A stretch of 64,000 nt of DNA from Rhizophagus irregularis. Its lineage: Eukaryota > Glomeromycota > Glomeromycetes > Glomerales > Glomeraceae. Shown piece after piece: positions 11,441 through 22,004 of this stretch (the first letter of the stretch is position 1; each line of letters begins with the position of its first letter). A program made the position numbers and the translations under genes. Below the pieces are notes generated by a model. It searched no databases. It had not been told where the DNA came from and worked only from the letters and a program-made list of their open reading frames with translations. Location of the stretch: positions 310,001 through 374,000 of the forward strand of contig NC_089429.1 of assembly GCF_026210795.1 (NCBI RefSeq), in the 5' to 3' direction.

Positions 11441-11840
11441 GGGGACACAACAAATCATCAAGTTGTTTCAAATTGAGATTTTAAAAAATCACGTGATATA
11501 CATAATACTAATTTGCGATTAGTTAAAAATCAAACTATATCGGGAAATGTTTTACTTTATTAATCATCAATATTTTCAAAAATAAAATCTGGAACAAATT
11601 TTTCACTGCTTTTTTCTTTTTTTAGCTATTTTTTGACAGTGTTGTGTTTGTCTCTTTAGTCGTATCATGGGAAAAAATTTTATGATCTGCATTACCTCTC
11701 AGCCAGTCATAGTTCTGGCCTAAATTATAGAATTTTGTCAAATTCTGGCCAGAATTAGATGTTTCAAATCCTACCGTTTATTAAGAAAATACCAAACTTT
11801 ATAGGCTAATAACTTTTGATCTAGATCACCAATCAGGATA
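11441..11840. other. Spacer with GGCC motifs and a CACGTG palindrome
   Basis: No gene. Holds ATCACGTGAT at 11488 and two GGCC(A)GAATTA-like motifs (11715-11760). Confidence 0.4.
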
Positions 11841-14533
11841 ATCTCAACTAAACATGGGGCCCGAAACCTCTATGAGGATTTCTGAAAGTTTCGGGTTTCA
11901 GAATATACGAATTGAAACTTCATCTGAAACCCTAAACTATTTCCAAAACCCGAAATGAAACCCGAAACCTGAAACTAGTTTCGGTTATCCCAAAACTAAT
12001 CCCGATACTCCGAAACTAATTCCGATTTCCGAAACTAATTCCGATTTCCGAAACTCTTTTTTATAAATTGATTGGATCAATTGGATCATCAATTCGTCAT
12101 TGTAGCTAAAAAAAGAGATTGATCATATTTGATAATCTTTTTTTTATAAGAATCAAGTCTTAAAAAAATGACGGATTGTACACCTTCAAATTCAAAAAAA
12201 AATAAGATTGCAATCTATGGCGGACGCCCAAAAAAGCCTATATGGAGATTTTTTGAACAAGGAGAGGAGATAGATAAAGGGCATTATATTGCAATATGTT
12301 TGGCTTGTAGGCAGACTTTCCGACCTGGAAAGACAACAGCTATGGAAAAACATATAATTAGTAATTGTTTAAAAGTAGACCATTCAATTTGTGAGGCCGT
12401 CATATATATGGTAGAAGCACGTGAACGTGAAATCTCTTCTGGTGCTAATATTAAACGCCAAAATAATGATCAAACTATTTTGGAAGATTTTTATGAAAGT
12501 TCAGATTTAAGTAAGGAACGAAAAGAAGATATTGATACAGCACTTATTAAGGCATTTGTATGTTGTGGTTTACCGTGGCATCTAGTTGAGCATCCATTTA
12601 TCATTGAATTATTTAAGCAACTTAGATCAAATTATAGTCTACCAGATAGGAAGACACTTGCTGATACTATGTTAACACAGGAAATCCTACGCGTTAATGT
12701 AAAGCTATATAGGTTGCTTGAAGAAGAGAGTAATTTAACACTAGGCAAGTATATTTATGCAAAAGTTATACAAAACTTAAAAATTTTAATATTAGAAATT
12801 TTTTTTTGAACTTTAATTAAGCCTTGGATGGCTGGACAAGCCCATCAGGGAAATCTCTCTGGAATTTTATTATTCATCTTGGCAATGGACGGGATATTCT
12901 TTGGAAAATTAGAGATTTTTCGGATGAAAGTCATACTGCTGAGTTTCTTGCTCAACAAATACAGTTAATTATTGAAGAAATTGGCATCCAAAAATTTGCG
13001 GGTATTGTAACAGATGCTGGATCAAATGTTCATTCTGCACGAAATTTAATTTCTGGAAAATTTCCACATATTCTTAACATTCGATGCATAGCGCATTCAT
13101 TGAATCTTATTACAAAAGATTTGATTAAACACACATTTGCAAAAAAAATTATTCAATGGTATTCAGTTATTGTGACATATTTTAAAAAGTCACATAGGCC
13201 TAAAGAACTATTAGAATTAAAAATTTTAGAAAAACAAATTGATGGGGGAGGATTAAAAACATATTTGGATACAAGATGGACAACTGTTTATGAAATGTTA
13301 AATTCAATTTCACGACTGGAATTGTGTCTCAAAGAAGTTGCACAACTTTTACTATTTGATTTTTTATTTTATAATAAACAAATTACATTGTTATTAATTT
13401 TAATTTTTTTTTTTATTAAATATTCTTATAGGTTATTAATGAAAACTCTACTATTATTACAAGTGAGGCAGTCAAAACTATTATTAATCGGAAACGTGGG
13501 TTTTTTAATGATGTCTATGATTTATCAAATGTTATGAAGCCTATTAGAGATGCTATTCTTAGTCTTGAAAGCAGTAATTCAACGCTAGCAGATTGCTATT
13601 TTTCTTTGGCGTGTCTTGGTCAATCAATTAACAAAATTTCTGAAAATGAAAATGTTAACTTTCGTCAGCATGCAATAAAATCTTTTAATGAACGTTTTAA
13701 AATGTATGATTTTGATGAATATCTCTTATCATATTATATTCACCCTGGTTATAGAGGTAAAAAAATTAATATTTATTATTTTAATAATGATAATATAGAT
13801 AGAAAATTAACAATTTTCATAATTAATAAATAGGTTCTGGTGTGAAAGCATGCCAATATCAAAGAATTCAAAGTGCAGCTGCACGTATTTGGCAACAAAT
13901 GTTAAAGATTTCTAACATTGCTGCTTACCTCAAAAAATTTAATTACACCAAAAAACAATCAGCAGAAATTCTTTTGGCGTAAATTGGTGAATTCTACTTA
14001 CAATCAGTACCATATAATACACCATATAATTCACAGGTAAATATACCACTTAGCTGATGGAAGATGTGTACACCTGTTCCGCCTTATTTACAACTGCTCG
14101 CAATCAAATTATTCTCAATTATTCCACATGCAGCTAGTTGTGAGAGGGTTTGGTCGATTTGTGGATGGGTGGTTGGAAAAAGGAGAACGCGATTATTAAC
14201 TGATAATTTAGAAGCTATAGCAAAAATCATCAGCAAGTTTTAAACAGGCGTATAAAGTGTTGAAAAATGCCATGTGTTGCTCAACGCCAAAAAACGTAGG
14301 GAAACGAAACGAACCCTTTGTCAATCAACGCTACTTAAAAACGTTTAAAACCGCATAAAACAACACCAATTTAAATGTAAAGCTACACGTAGTAAAACAA
14401 CAATAGTTTAAAAACGCGTATACAATGTATAAAAACGCGTATATTGATATTAAAAATGCGTCAAGCAATGGTTTTTTAGTCATCGTACAATAGTTAACAT
14501 TGTAGTATTAATTTATAAACATATATTTTATTG

Positions 14534-15389
14534 CAGTGTTCGGAAATGACCTGGTCATTTGACCATTTTTCGGATTAGGAGTCATTTGGTCAAATGACAC
14601 CCCATCATTTGGCATTTGGCATTTGAATTATTCGCGAAATGACAAATGCCAAATGATTGGGTATCATTTGACTGTCATTTGCGTCCTTTGTCATTTGGTC
14701 ATTTGTCATTAAAATATTTAAAGATTATTGGACAATTTATAATCACGTGATGTACAAAAAAGGAAGGACGTAATCAAAATAATCACAAACAGAAAAAATT
14801 TCACCGAATTATTTATTTTTTACTGTAATCTGAAAATAATAAATAACACAACCATAATTATTAAAGTGATAATATCTGATATGTTATTTATTATATATAA
14901 TTTTATTATATAATTATATGCATAAATAAATATTATGGCCATCTTATGATTAAATAAAGACAACAATTATATGTAAAAATGGGGAAAAATGGGATCCACT
15001 ACATGTGTTACAATTAAATATTTTATTGCAAAATTATTAACTTTTATCTGTGTGGATAAAATGATCATTGGTGAAATAATTACAAGTGAAATAATCCTGT
15101 CTATAATAATATTATTAACAAATAATAACCTGTAAAAATAATACCAAAATCACGTGATTAAAAATCTTTACTACTATTGGAACTTTTTTGATTATATATA
15201 TTAAACCAATTTTGTTTTAATATTTTTGTTTTCTTAATTAAAATAAACAAAATAATTAATAAAAATTCTCAGAATATTTAATATTTTTCAAATGACTTAA
15301 ATGACAGGTCATTTGAGTTGCAAATGACAAATGACAAATGACTTGTCATTTGAGTCATTTGTTCATTACAAGTCATTTGCTGAACACTG
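14534..15389. mobile_element. 856-bp hAT-type MITE
   Basis: Ends CAGTGTTCGGAAATGAC and GTCATTTGCTGAACACTG, flanked by identical TTTTATTG (14526-14533 and 15390-15397). Both subterminal zones are built from repeated TCATTTG/CAAATGA words. AT-rich middle without ORF, with two TCACGTGA palindromes. It is the innermost of three nested insertions. Confidence 0.92.
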
Positions 15390-15689
15390 TTTTATTGTAT
15401 ATTATTAATATATATATTATATAAAATGTGTAAATTTATTTATGATAAAATACGGATATCGAATACTGAATATATTATCAATGTAAATTACTCTTGTTAT
15501 AATTGGATTGCCGCGGATTTTTAAGCGATCAATGTCTAAATTTCCGTTGACAAAGCGCACAGTGGCTTAGCGGAATATGAGGTGGGATGTGATTTTAACA
15601 ATCAACTAATTGATCTTTCTACGCGATAATTATATTAATATATATTGTCTAATGTAAATCTATATAATTAAATAAAAAAAAAAGTTTTC

Positions 15690-17175
15690 GAATATTCGAA
15701 AACAATTATTCCTAAAAAATGAAAGAAATGTTTAATTAGTAAAAAAATAAAAAAAGATGGTAAAGTTTCGCAATGAAACTTACCATTTTAAATTCTAACG
15801 CTCCTAATCGACACCTCGGAAGCCCTGAACCTATAAAAATAAAAAAAAACATTAGACAATGTTTTAAACTAAAAAAAATAAAGTTTCGTAATACGAAACT
15901 TACAATCCAATCAATCCAATTATCCCAAGTACCCGAAGCCTACAAAAATAAAAAAGAAAACATTAGTAATAATATTAAAAAATTGATAAAGTATCGCAAC
16001 ATTTTGTTGCGAAACTTACCTATCACCATCCGGAATTCAAAATATCCTGAAGCCTAAATAAAAAAATAAAGATAATGGAATGTTAATAACCTTAATTAAA
16101 AAAAATAAAAAAATGGAAGTTTCGTAACGAAAAAATGTTACGAAACCTACCATTTTATATTTCCAGAAACCAAACCTGCAAAAAAAGAAATGAAACGTTT
16201 AGTTAAACGTTTCTTAAAGAAAGAATTAAAAAAAAACTTACCGTTTTCCAAAATTCCAAATCCGGAAATCGAACCTACAAAAAATAAAAGAAACGTTCGG
16301 TTAGAACGTTTCTTAAAGAAAAAAAGATAAAAACGAAAGTTTCTTACGAAACTTACCGTTTAAAGTCCCTCTTCTTAAATTTCCCGAAACCTAAAAAAGA
16401 ATAAAGGAAACGTTAGTAAGAGTTTTCTAATAAAATAAAAAAAATATTATTAAGTTTCGTAACGAAACGAAACGTTACAAAACTTACCCAACAGTTCGTC
16501 CATTTTGAACTCTCCGATCCTACAAAATGGATAAAGGAAACGTTTAGTAAACGTTTCCTAATAAAAAATTAAAAAAAAAATTAAAAAATTACCCTTCGAA
16601 ACTTACAATATCCAAGATCCGAAGTTGAACACGCCGAAGGTCCTACACAAAGAAAATATAGGAAACGTTAGAAACGTTTCCTTATAAAAAAAAATGAAAA
16701 TTTTTTTTTTAAAAAGTTTCAAAGCAAAATGCTTCGAAACTTACCCTTTTCCCGGCCGTTTCCCAAAAAGAGACCTACAAAAAAAAATAAGATAAACATT
16801 AGAAACGTTTTCTTATAAAAAAAAATGAAAACAATTTTTTTTTAAAAGTTTCAAAGCGTAAAATTACGCTTTGAAACTTACTCTTTTTCCCGTTTCCCAA
16901 AAAAAAGACCTACAAAAAGAATTTAAAGAAACGTTAGTAAACGTTTCTTAAAAAAAAAATATTAAAGAATAAAGTTTCGCAACGTTTCGTTGCGAAACTC
17001 ACCATTTCGTCTACCCGAAAAACCCGTAGACCTACAAAAATAAGAAGAGGAGAAACGTTAGTAAAGCGTTTCTTAAAAAAAAAATTAAAACAATAAAGTT
17101 TCGCAACGGACTCACCTATTCTACCCAAAGTCGAAATCCCGTTTAGAAAACGTCTAGGAATTCGCAGACCTAAAA
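15690..17175 (-). repeat. Array of 12 splice-site-flanked mini-cassettes
   Basis: On the minus strand each ~110-130-bp unit reads: T-rich tract ending in AG, a 25-54-nt segment, GTAAGTTTC (or GTGAGT/GTAGGT), then a hairpin such as GTTTCGCAACG/CGTTGCGAAAC, then a second hairpin GAAACGTT/AACGTTTC. Segments (plus coordinates) include 15784-15830, 15904-15939, 16020-16053, 16151-16175, 16242-16274 and 17116-17169. The seen lengths are 47, 36, 34, 25, 33, 34, 32, 36, 30, 28, 29 and 54. Most are not multiples of three, so a coding reading is not supported. Segments start GTCT, GTTC, GTTT, GCTT or GA. CpG-rich relative to the window. Transcription is not shown by sequence alone. Confidence 0.75.
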
Positions 17176-18190
17176 AAGAAAGAAAAATGAAACGTTAGTC
17201 ACGTTTCGTTAAAAAAAAATGAAAAGACAAATAATAACTCAAAAGCGTTAAAAAGCGTTTCGTTAAAAAAAAGAAAAAATAAAAAAATTGGAACGTTAAC
17301 CAGCGTTCCATTAAAAAAATAAAAAAAATTATATTACGAAACGTTAAAAAGCGTTTAGATTAAAAAAGAAAATCGGAGCGTTAGCGGCGTTTGATTAAAA
17401 AAATGAAAAAAAGTTAATACTTGAAAACGTTAAAAAAAGCGTTGAACAAAAAAAAATGTAAGCTAGAAACGTTGTAAGCGTTATTAAAAATGAAAAAAAG
17501 TTATTAGCGAAAGCGTTAAAAAAAGCGTTTCGTTAAAAAAAATGAAATAAAAAAAACAATCGGAGCGTTATCCACGTTAGATTAAAATTTTTTAAAAAAA
17601 CAATATTTGAACGTTTTTTAAGCGTTCCGATTAAAAATGAAATAAAAAAATTAAGAAAATGGAGCGTTAGCCGAACGTTCGATTAAAAAACAATATTTCA
17701 AGAGCGTTTTTCGCGTTCGATTAAAAATTAAAAAAATAATAAATCGGAGCGTTAGCAAAAGCGTTCCGATTAAAGAAATTTTTTTTAAAAAAAAACAATA
17801 TTTGAACATTTTTCAACGTTCGATTAAAAATGAAATAAAAAAATTAATCGGAACGTTAACGTCATTAAAAAAAACAATATTTCGTTAACGTTTTCAACGC
17901 CTGATCAAAAAAAAATAAAAATAATAAATTTCGAACGTTTTCAAACGCCTCGATTAAAGAATAAAAAAAACAATATTTCTTAAAAAATGAAATAAAAAAA
18001 TTAATCGAACGTTAGCTAACGCTCCGATTAAAGAAATCAATATTTGAACGTTTTAACGCTTAACGATTGATGAAATAAAAAAATTAATCGAACGTTAGCC
18101 AACGTTCCGTTAAAGAATTAAAAAAATAATATTTCGAACGTTAACGTTCATTAAAAATGAAAGAAAAATAATCAGAAAGTAGCCCGTTCC

Positions 18191-18193
<3 letters not shown>
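17176..18193. repeat. Array of ~50-70-bp AACGTT hairpin units
   Basis: A continuation of the cassette array in which only the intron-like hairpin part is repeated: A-rich spacer, then a short stem around the core CGTTAGC..AACG (for example GGAGCGTTAGC / GCGTTCC). About 17-20 units. Stem sequences vary (AACGTT, AGCGTT, CGAACGTT) while many keep pairing. No splice-like borders and no ORF. Confidence 0.75.

Positions 18194-18242
<49 letters not shown>
18194..18242 (+). repeat. Poly(A) run, 49 bp
   Basis: Uninterrupted A from 18194 to 18242, then A-rich with single G or T. It could be an expanded spacer of the hairpin array. The exact length in the genome is uncertain because such runs are error-prone. 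Confidence 0.8.
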
Positions 18243-18244
<2 letters not shown>

Positions 18245-18530
18245 AAAAAAATAAAAAATAATCAACGCTTCGCAGACGAAATTTAAAAAATTTAAACGCA
18301 GCGTTACCGATTAAAAAAATTAAAAAAAAGAATAATATTTGAAACGTTACTAAAAAAGCGTTTCGTTAAAAAATGAAAGAGTAGTTTCGCAATGTTTCGT
18401 TGCGAAACTTACCAGAAGTTTGATACCTTCCAACTTTTTTCCGTATAAGGCTCATATCTCAGGAATTAATAACCTTATATTACGGAATTTACAGAGTTTT
18501 TACATGAATAACGGATAAAACTTTTTATAG

Positions 18531-18778
18531 GATGAAGGGGAAAACGAAAGGGTTATGGGAAAATGAAAGGGAAGGAGAGAACGAAGGGGAGAACGAAAGT
18601 GTAATAGGAAAACGAAAGGGAAGGGGAGAATGAAAGGGTTATGGGAAAACGAATGGGAAGGGGATAACGAAAGTGTAATAGGAAAACGAAAGGGAAGGGG
18701 AGAATGAAAGGGTTATGGGAAAACGAATGGGAAGGGGATAACGAAAGGTAATGGGAAAAACGAAAGAGAAAAAGCAAA
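18531..18778 (+). repeat. Purine-strand minisatellite, 74-bp period
   Basis: The + strand is almost only A and G, with words GGGAAAACGAAAGGG and GGGGATAACGAAAG. The unit starting AACGAAAGTGTAATAGG at 18592 repeats at 18666, a 74-bp period, itself made of ~18-bp sub-units. Frames across it encode Phe/Ser/Leu-rich repeats on the minus strand, an artefact. Homopurine tracts of this length can form triplexes. Confidence 0.85.
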
Positions 18779-19018
18779 AAAAATTAAGCTTTGCTAAAAA
18801 AAGCTTAATTTTTTTTTTGCTATACCACAGTGGCGCAGTGGTAATTATTAATCCAGTATCACGTGACACACGTGATATATCATTACATAAAATACGTAAT
18901 GCTTAATATTAATTTTAATAAATATTTATAATTGTACAATGGTTAGATCGTGAGATTTGATATATTAATAGTGTAATTGAGGTGAATCCGGTTCGGTTCC
19001 TAAGGTGAGTAAAAATAA
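18779..19018 (+). repeat. pol III-like (SINE-like) repeat, copy A
   Basis: Starts with the hairpin AATTAAGCTTT/AAAGCTTAATT. A good internal A-box match TGGCGCAGTGG is at 18831-18841 and a B-box-like GGTTCGGTTCC at 18990-19000 (one mismatch). The A-to-B distance, about 150 bp, is longer than in a tRNA. The palindrome TATCACGTGACACACGTGATA lies between them. The unit ends at AAGGTGAGTAAAA, a strong splice-donor-like string. A decayed copy lies at 20640-20885. Either a tRNA-derived SINE or a promoter plus first exon of a lost gene; I cannot decide. Confidence 0.45.
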
Positions 19019-19856
19019 ATAAATTAATGTAATTTATTTAGTTGTGTTAATATACAGTGCGTTGAACTACACATTAGAGTTGAACGACGCGTATATTAAC
19101 ATTATGTGTTGGTATACTCCAGTATACGGGTGTTGATTAATATTGTAAAATGCGTTGAACAACTAGCTGGTGTTGATCAATGCGTATACTGGTGTGAATC
19201 AACACTTTTCAAACTTGCTGATGATACATTCTTATTATATTGCCAATAGTAGATCTGAATTACCTAATTATAGTAAAGATCGAACTGCTGATGAACTTTG
19301 CGCAATTTTAAATGATGCTAATCTTTGTGATGATGATGAATATGTTGATGATTATAACGAAGAGAAAATGATAAAGTTGGTGTCAAGTCCACCTGTTGAT
19401 GATGATCGTGAACAAGTTCCATCTCAGAATTTGGAAATTTTACAAGTGCTAGATCTGGATTTAATGTTTAGAGATAATTTAACCGATAAGCAATTAGAAT
19501 TAGATGGGATTGGATTTTATTCAAGAGTAAGAGTAACAAGACGATTTTGATCCAGATTTATTGGTTCAAAATTTTAATTCATAATTAATATAATTTTATG
19601 TAAATATGTAATAACGTTTAAATTAGTATAGTATTCATATATAATATAATTTTAGTTATAAATATTAATAAAATTTAGTAAAATAACATAAAGTTTCGGT
19701 TATATTTCGGTATATAAGTTTCGGGATAGTTTTGGGATAGTTTCGGGTTTCAGATTTCGGAAAATAAATGCATATTCTGAAACTAAGTTTCGGTATATAC
19801 CTAAACCTAAAGGGTTTCAGGGAGTTTCGGTTTCATATCCCATGTTTAATTTCAAC

Positions 19857-20172
19857 GCCATTTTGTAGTTTAAGTTAGTAACAATTAAACTATGTTGAGT
19901 TATTTTAAATATATGCATTCAAAATATTTTTATTAAATTTCTAATTTGGACAATTTTATTTGATGAATTGTTATGTCTCAAACCATACAAAAAAAATATA
20001 AAGGAAATATTAAAAGTATTTCCTTATAAAAATAAGAAATTTTTTTCAAAGCGAAATATTTCAAAACTTATTTTTTGTTATTTTTCTAAAAAAATTATAA
20101 AAAATATAAAAAAAAACGTTAGAATCATTTTCTTATAAAAAAAATGAAAATTTTTTTTTTTTGAAGTAAAAT
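19857..20172. other. Spacer and decayed cassette array remnant
   Basis: Right of the hAT duplication. From about 19975 the sequence again has ATACAAAAAAAATATAAAGG- and AAAGCGAAATATTTCAAAAC-like units, a CpG-poor remnant of the cassette array, cut by the MITE at 20173 and resuming at 20405. Confidence 0.5.
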
Positions 20173-20398
20173 AAGACCCCGTCTACTATTAAAATAGGTT
20201 ACTTTATGGTCTAAAGTAAGGTTTACATATAAAACTCTTTGAAGATCTTACTATAAAAAGAAATTTTATGTTACATTGTTATGATTTTTTTTCCTTTTTA
20301 GTCAATTAACCAATAGAATTTAAGCAAATCCTAAGGTAAGATTTCATATGAAAGTGAAATTTCTACTGGTAACATATCTTAGTAGTAGGTGGGGTCCT
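20173..20398. mobile_element. 226-bp hAT-like MITE
   Basis: Ends AAGACCCCGTCTACTA and TAGTAGGTGGGGTCCT are inverted. Flanks AGTAAAAT and AATAGAAT match at 6 of 8, a worn 8-bp duplication. The interior CAATTAACCAATAG is shared in inverted orientation with the element at 38058-38278, so the two are one family. Confidence 0.75.
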
Positions 20399-20534
20399 AA
20401 TAGAATACTTTAAATTTATAATTTAAGAAATGAAAAAAATAAAACTCTAGAACTATTTACAGAAAATGTAAATAATTTGATAAATTTTGTGATATAATGT
20501 TAATTCTAAAAATATGAGCCTTTTGCAGAAAAAA

Positions 20535-20885
20535 ATGGAATATAAAAAATGAAAAAATAAAAAGTAAAGGACAAAACAAAAAGATAAGAAGAGGAGAGAA
20601 TGAAAAGAGAAGAATGAAATGAAAAGAAAAGAAAGAATAAAAAAAATTAAGATTTGTTAAAAAAAGCTTAATTTTTTTTGCTATACTGCAATCCACCTTG
20701 GTAATTATTAATCTAGTATCATGTAATACATGTGATATAGAGTACATTATATAAAACACATAATGCTTAATATTAATTTTAATAAATATATATATACTTA
20801 AATTAAATAGTACAGTGATTAGATTGTAAAATACGATATTGTAAGTTAAGATAACTAGCTCAATTTTTAAGGTGAGTAAAACAAA
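20535..20885 (+). repeat. Purine tract plus SINE-like repeat, decayed copy B
   Basis: 20535-20638 is A/G-rich (GAGAGAATGAAAAGAGAAG), the counterpart of the minisatellite. 20640-20885 aligns along its length with 18779-19018: AAGCTTAATTTTTTTTGCTATA, TAATGCTTAATATTAATTTT, AAGGTGAGTAAAA. The CACGTG palindrome has become TATCATGTAATACATGTGATA and the A-box is lost. Most changes are C-to-T or G-to-A. Confidence 0.7.
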
Positions 20886-20889
20886 TATT

Positions 20890-22004
20890 ATATAAATACA
20901 TATATATATTGTATATAAAAATAAATAAAATAAATACTGGTAATATTGTAAATTATGTTGAATATACCCAATCAGCATAATTTTACTAAATGATTTTAAA
21001 GGGACAATTTTTTGTATAACAATTAGCATAAGTTAAATTTTTATCAAAAGACTAAACAAATTTTATTTAATAATCAGTATTAGTTAATTTGTGATTATTG
21101 ATTTTACCAATTTTTGCCATTGATTAAAAAATCTAATAATTTACATAACCAATCAACAAAAATCATTTTATAAGTTTTTAATAATTAATTCACATAACCA
21201 ATTGGCAAAAATCATGCTAAAAGCTCTTAATGGTTAAAAGTTTTGATTTTGACTAGTGAAAATATGAAAGAATGTCTAGTTATAATATAGGATTTACTCT
21301 AAAAGTAAATAATATTTTTGATTTTTAATAAAGTTACTGATTTTTAAAGAAACAAATTTAGTTTGTACAAAGAACGAATTTATTTTAAACTAGAAATTCA
21401 AGTTTTTTATTTTAAATCCCTTACTGTATATAAATAAGTTTTTTCAGAATATTATTATATAATTAATAGAGTTGTGCAACTCAACAAATTTTCTATTCCA
21501 TATGATCTAAAAGTATTTATCACTGGTATTACATCTTACTGCATTTTCACTGTTTATATTTATTTAAACTTTAAAGGACTTAGTTTTTTTTTTTACCACC
21601 AAAATTATTTTTTTCATATCCTTTTAAATGTTACCAGTTAATACATCAAATAAATTTTAATTATAAAAAGACAAATTTATTCTAAACTAGAAATCCAGCT
21701 TTTTTATCCTAAACCCCCTATATAAATAAGTTTTTTCAGAATAACCATTATGTAATTAATACAGTATAGAATAAGAACCCAGTCAAGCCGGTTAAATGAT
21801 ATTGAGTATGATATATATATATCATACTCAATAACTATATTAAGTCTATTTTAAGGACACTTTTTTATATAAATAATTAGTTTAAATAATTTCTATTAAA
21901 TTTAATATTTTATTGGTTGACTGGTAATACGGGTTACCAATGACTTTTTCCCTTATATCATATAGCTTTTAAAACAACTTTTTTAAGCCGCAAAAAAAGT
22001 CGAC
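20890..22004. other. AT-rich spacer with a direct repeat and a 34-bp palindrome
   Basis: About 105 bp at 21363-21470 are repeated directly at 21664-21768 (TTTATT.TAAACTAGAAATCC, ATAAATAAGTTTTTTCAGAAT). 21800-21833 is a perfect palindrome centred on ATATATATAT. No gene seen. Confidence 0.6.

Larger units (their letters stand above)
14228..19223. mobile_element. 4996-bp unclassified element with 13-bp terminal repeats
   Basis: CATCAGCAAGTTT at the left and its exact complement at the right, each flanked by AT. Removing the element together with one AT restores the transposase reading frame, which fixes both ends and a 2-bp duplication. Subterminal zones repeat GTGTTGA/TCAACAC and GCGTATA/TATACGC many times on both sides, typical of transposase-binding repeats. 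Interior: the MITE at 14534-15389, the cassette array, a poly(A) run, a purine minisatellite and a pol III-like repeat. No transposase ORF, so it is non-autonomous. Superfamily not recognised. A left-end relic may lie at 3593-3660. Confidence 0.85.
12168..19550 (+). pseudogene. hAT transposase, split by a 5-kb insertion
   Basis: The ATG at 12168 opens a BED zinc-finger exon (ICLACRQTF, then H and C ligands in KHIISNC). After an intron (about 12745-12822) comes the catalytic core: LDGWTSPSGKS (first Asp), GIVTDAGSNV (second Asp), RCIAHSLNLI. A further intron ends at 13431 and the frame continues to about 13757. Another intron ends at 13832. Two in-frame stops follow (13980-13982 and 14055-14057). 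The C-terminal dimerisation segment includes HAASCERVWSICG. The frame is cut at 14227 and resumes in frame at 19226, ending with an acidic tail at TGA 19548-19550. Three separate disabling events are visible. Confidence 0.88.
11849..19848 (+). mobile_element. 8.0-kb hAT transposon interrupted by nested insertions
   Basis: Ends TAAACATGGG / CCCATGTTTA are flanked by ATCTCAAC (11841-11848) and ATTTCAAC (19849-19856), 7 of 8 identical, as for a hAT 8-bp duplication. Subterminal regions at both ends are packed with GTTTCGGG / CCCGAAAC words. Without the 4996-bp insertion at 14228-19223 the element would be about 3.0 kb, an ordinary hAT length. The transposase gene inside is split by that insertion. 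Confidence 0.88.

Noticed and set aside
15690-17175. Protein-coding multi-exon gene from the cassettes
   Set aside because: Cassette lengths are mostly not multiples of three and no continuous frame is evident, so kept as a repeat with splice-like borders.
18553-18869. Phe/Ser/Leu-rich minus-strand frames
   Set aside because: Pure by-product of the homopurine minisatellite.
18831-19000. A tRNA gene
   Set aside because: A- and B-box-like words are about 150 bp apart and no cloverleaf can be drawn; described as SINE-like instead.
20457-21029. 190-codon minus-strand frame
   Set aside because: Ile/Leu/Phe/Tyr-rich translation of A/T repeats across the decayed purine tract and SINE-like copy, with no ortholog-like motif.
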